A program made the position numbers and the translations under genes. Source: Dromaius novaehollandiae (Eukaryota > Chordata > Aves > Casuariiformes > Dromaiidae). From it: a DNA stretch of 64,000 bases. The stretch covers positions 32,322,501 through 32,386,500 of the forward strand of contig NC_088099.1 in NCBI RefSeq assembly GCF_036370855.1. The letters are read 5' to 3'. The notes under the pieces were generated by a model. That model worked only from the letters and a program-made list of their open reading frames with translations, made no database searches and was not told the DNA's origin. Below, in pieces: positions 60,871-64,000 of the stretch. Within the stretch, counting starts at the first letter, position 1, and the number at the start of each line of letters is the position of its first letter.

Positions 60871-61613
60871 TGCGGATTCTTAAAAACTTGCCTGTTCTTA
60901 CGGTCTTTATCTAACCCGAGAGGAGTTTTAAAACGCTCCCCAGTCTGCCATACACAAGAAGCTTTTGCGGAGGGATAAGGTGACGTACAAAGACAACGCA
61001 GAAACAAACCCCAAATATTCCAAAGAAATGACACATACATAAACGCTCCAAAATAAAGCAGATGTCTTGAGCATTATGCTTCCTGGTAAGCTTTTCAGGC
61101 ATCCATCTGAATGGCTCATCAGCGTACGTTCATTGTCTCTCCACTTTTTTCTTTTTTTTTTTTTTTGCAAGCAGTTTTGACAACCGATCTCTAAACAAAT
61201 ATGTTGCATGAAATCCCTTGAAACCTGGCAAGTAATATCTTGCACCAACTACTTTATGCTGTTCAGTTAATACAGAACTACTCACTAAAATCTCTCACAG
61301 TGCAAAATTTAGCAAAACTCTGATGCCTGGAAACTAGAAAATAGAGTTAAACACCCACAAATATTGAACTCCGGCTCTCTAGTACCGGCAGTAGTCAAGG
61401 AAAATTACCTCTCCACACTGCAGCTAAAACTCATTACGGACAGCAACAGCAGAGAGATGAGTTGGAACAGCTTGGCAAAACCACCGGTTTTGTTAAAAGT
61501 GATGAAGGTGGGCCATGCCTCTCTGCCTGATTCCTGCATACAAAGTACCTGGGCACCTTACAAGACCGCTCTGTCTAATTGCATTATTACATTGTGCAGA
61601 AAATGGAATTAGC

Positions 61614-61628
61614 AGGTCACTGTGACTG
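61614..61628. promoter_or_regulatory. ERE-like inverted repeat (AGGTCA-CTG-TGACTG)
   Basis: Within the GGTCAnnnTGACC core only the last base differs (T for C). It lies about 0.75 kb upstream, in RARB sense, of the CpG island at 60661-60870. Confidence 0.25.
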
Positions 61629-62342
61629 GGCCCTGCACTGCCCCGGCTCTAGCCAACTGCATTCAAAATGATCTTTACAAAATGGAAAAACAGACTGAAA
61701 ATGGTGGATTAAATGAAGTCCATGCAAGTACAAGGGGCTGTGCTTGGAGTGGCATTATTAATTACTAAGCTTCCAAAAAGTGCTAATAGGAATCATAAAG
61801 CAACACTAATCAGCGATATATATCTTGTCGTAAATCATGCTGAGATGTTGAAAAAGAAGTACAGCTTACATGACAAATATAGCCCTGTCCCCACTTTGCC
61901 GAGTTCTGGGCACGGAGCAACTTTAGAGCGATTGGACGAGCAGCAAACATGACCTTTGAGGGGAGTGTGAATGAGCTGGGGCTGATTACCCTAACAGAGG
62001 AAAAATTTAGCAAGATGTTTTCCTGTTTTCTCCCTCCTCTGCCAGACTTTAATCAATGAGCAAATTTAAACATGGAGGCTGACAAGATGATCATTCTTCC
62101 AATCTACCAAAATCACATGGAATAAGTGAGTCAGGGTAAGATCAAAGTCTTAGAATTTGGCTCCTGGGTGCCCTGCTTCACCTCTCCTGCTCACCTAAGA
62201 CTGTCTTTCTTTCTTAAGAAAAAAAGAAAGTTTTCTTTTTTGTTTCTGTACAGGTAGCAGTTGCCCTGCATCACCTAGGACAGAGTCAACTGATTAAGAT
62301 CATTTGCAGTAGCATCTGAGCTACACCTTGTCCCCCCGAAGG

Positions 62343-62364
62343 AAAAAAAAAGGGGGGGGGGGGG
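62343..62364. repeat. A9-G13 homopurine junction
   Basis: Nine A are followed directly by thirteen G. It is a possible sequencing or assembly weak point and a possible quadruplex-forming run. Confidence 0.95.
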
Positions 62365-64000
62365 TTGTGCTCATTCATCTCAAAAATGGTGGGCTGCAGT
62401 GCCATCTCTGAGAGTTGCTGTTTGAACGTCCCTAGACCTGGAGTGCTGCCACTGTTCTGCACTAGCAGAAAGCACATGAGGATCACAGTGCACTTTGAAG
62501 GGAGGACCTAATAATGTACACATATTTATCATACATGCACAGAGCTCCAAAGAGCCACGTACTCAGACCTCCTCCCTACTGGGAAGATTCATCCAGGGAG
62601 CAATCAGCCCACACAGCTGGAGGAGGAGTGCACAGTAGCCCATTGGAGCGGCTGCACGGGTGCTATAAATCTCCATTTACCCTGGTAAGCGCATGCAAGG
62701 AGGTACATGGAACAGGCCACATCTGACAGTAATAGGACCCATTAAATTGTCTCTTTTGAACAGAATCTGAAATGGGTACAAACTTAACTCCATGAACAGG
62801 AATGTAATTCCTCAACCTCACTGCACACAGGCTGTTGTGGACACGGCTCATTCGCGGTGGCAGGGAGTTTGGCTGGGGGCTCCTGGCTTTCCCCCTCGTG
62901 CTGGTGGAGCTCCACGGGTGTCCGAGGCTCACCGAGGTCATGCCTCCGTTTTTCTAGCCAAGGCATCTAGAAACAATATATCTTTTCTCCCTTTTACATG
63001 AGTACTATGAGTATGATAACGTTTTTAATTGCACAGTAACTTTTTCCAATAAAATAGATAAAATGAGAAATTTTAAGTGTGGCCATGTGAAACCACAAGG
63101 AATTTTATACAGAAAAACGTGTTCTTATATCTCAGTTGTCTTCTCAACTGAGCTGTCTAAATTGCAGGGACTCCTGCATATTATCAAAGGGAAGAACAAT
63201 TTATGGGTAAGGACCCTGAAGTAGCAGCAAACCAGCTGCATTAATATATCAATTAAACAATTAATATATTAATATACCAGAAAAACCAATTACAGAATTA
63301 GTCGCATGGCTTCTTTAACACAAAAAATAGTTTTTTCTAAGTAAATACTGAGCAGCATGAGAGATATCACCACTAAAAGTGTCTCCTTGCATATGGAAAG
63401 TCCATCTTAAATAAGCAGAATAATATAAAACATAAAAAAGACAGAATCTGTATGTACTTTCTACTGAACTTGAGAAACACAAAATATCCATACATAAAGC
63501 CTAGAGCAGGAGCCAGATAGAGCAAAAGATAAACATATGGGTATACTTTTAACTTGGATACTTTCTGACTTTTGAATGGCTACTTGTAACTGGAACAGGT
63601 TTTTTTACTAAGATATTTGTTTTGTTTTATGGGGCGGGGGGGAGAAAGAAGAATGTACACAATAAACAACTCGAAGAAAGAATCTGTAAAGTGAACTTTA
63701 TGGGAAATACCAAATCTTGGAGAGTTGCCTGCCACTGCCTTTCCTGGTATATAGCACATGGCCGAGATTTCACGAAGAATAGCTCTGGCTCTGCAAAGCT
63801 GAACAGCCCTGGGAGCCACGCTGCAAATTCAATTGCACTCCATTTCCAGAAAAAGCTAAAGAAAATACCCCTTTAGGAAATTTCCTCAAAGGAACATTTC
63901 ATTCGGGATTAGAAAGGACCTCTGTTTCCATCAGCAGGTCAGTCAATACACACAGAGAGCAAGGCAAGGTCACATTCTTAGGCCAAACAGAGTATTTCTG

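Noticed and set aside
62926..62940. DR3-like GGCTCA-CCG-AGGTCA
   Set aside because: The first half-site breaks the K position of RGKTCA. Weak compared with the perfect DR3 at 57042.

Overview
The window is vertebrate nuclear DNA, most likely from a bird. It holds the 3' ends of two convergent genes: TOP2B (DNA topoisomerase II beta) on the + strand and RARB (retinoic acid receptor beta) on the - strand. Both are recognised from their protein sequences and from intact GT-AG splice junctions whose phases fit. No bacterial, viral or plasmid feature is present. The bird assignment is an inference. Introns are fairly compact, there are no mammalian SINE/LINE families, I recognised no transposon of any kind, and small GC-rich, CpG-bearing patches sit in an otherwise AT-rich background.

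Positions 1-4069 carry the end of TOP2B: a partial intron, then the last three coding exons (2594-2710, 3595-3692, 3908-4069). They encode about the last 125 residues, the basic and acidic C-terminal domain. Its 3' untranslated region runs to about 4400-4475. RARB arrives from the other side. Its 3' untranslated region runs from 5656 down to about 4440, so the two transcripts end within tens of bases of each other, at an AT-rich core that contains AATAAA on both strands.

RARB fills the rest of the window. Six coding exons are seen (in transcript order 51133-51274, 25610-25770, 17749-17925, 9596-9800, 8102-8260, 5657-5853). They have the standard RAR exon sizes (142, 161, 177, 205, 159 and 197 coding bases) and encode 346 residues: zinc finger 2, the hinge, the whole ligand-binding domain with the AF-2 helix, and the F domain. 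The A/B region and zinc finger 1 are not visible and should lie beyond 64000. Three ligand-pocket residues identify the beta paralogue: Ala in helix 3 (not Ser as in alpha), Ile in helix 5 (not Met as in gamma) and Val before helix 12 (not Ala as in gamma).

The remaining 90-plus percent is RARB intron. I found no second gene, RNA gene, CRISPR array or intact mobile element there. The open reading frames in the introns look like chance frames, mostly in GC-rich patches. The items worth a second look are regulatory candidates. They are two intronic CpG islands (15051-15294 and 60661-60870), a perfect DR2 retinoid-type element (59146-59159), a DR3 (57042-57056), two oestrogen-response-like palindromes, three identical PBX-HOX octamers within 134 bp (31947-32080), a CTCF-like core (8703-8717) and the shared poly(A) region. 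All are motif reads from the sequence alone. Chance expectation is given where I could estimate it, and for several it is not negligible.
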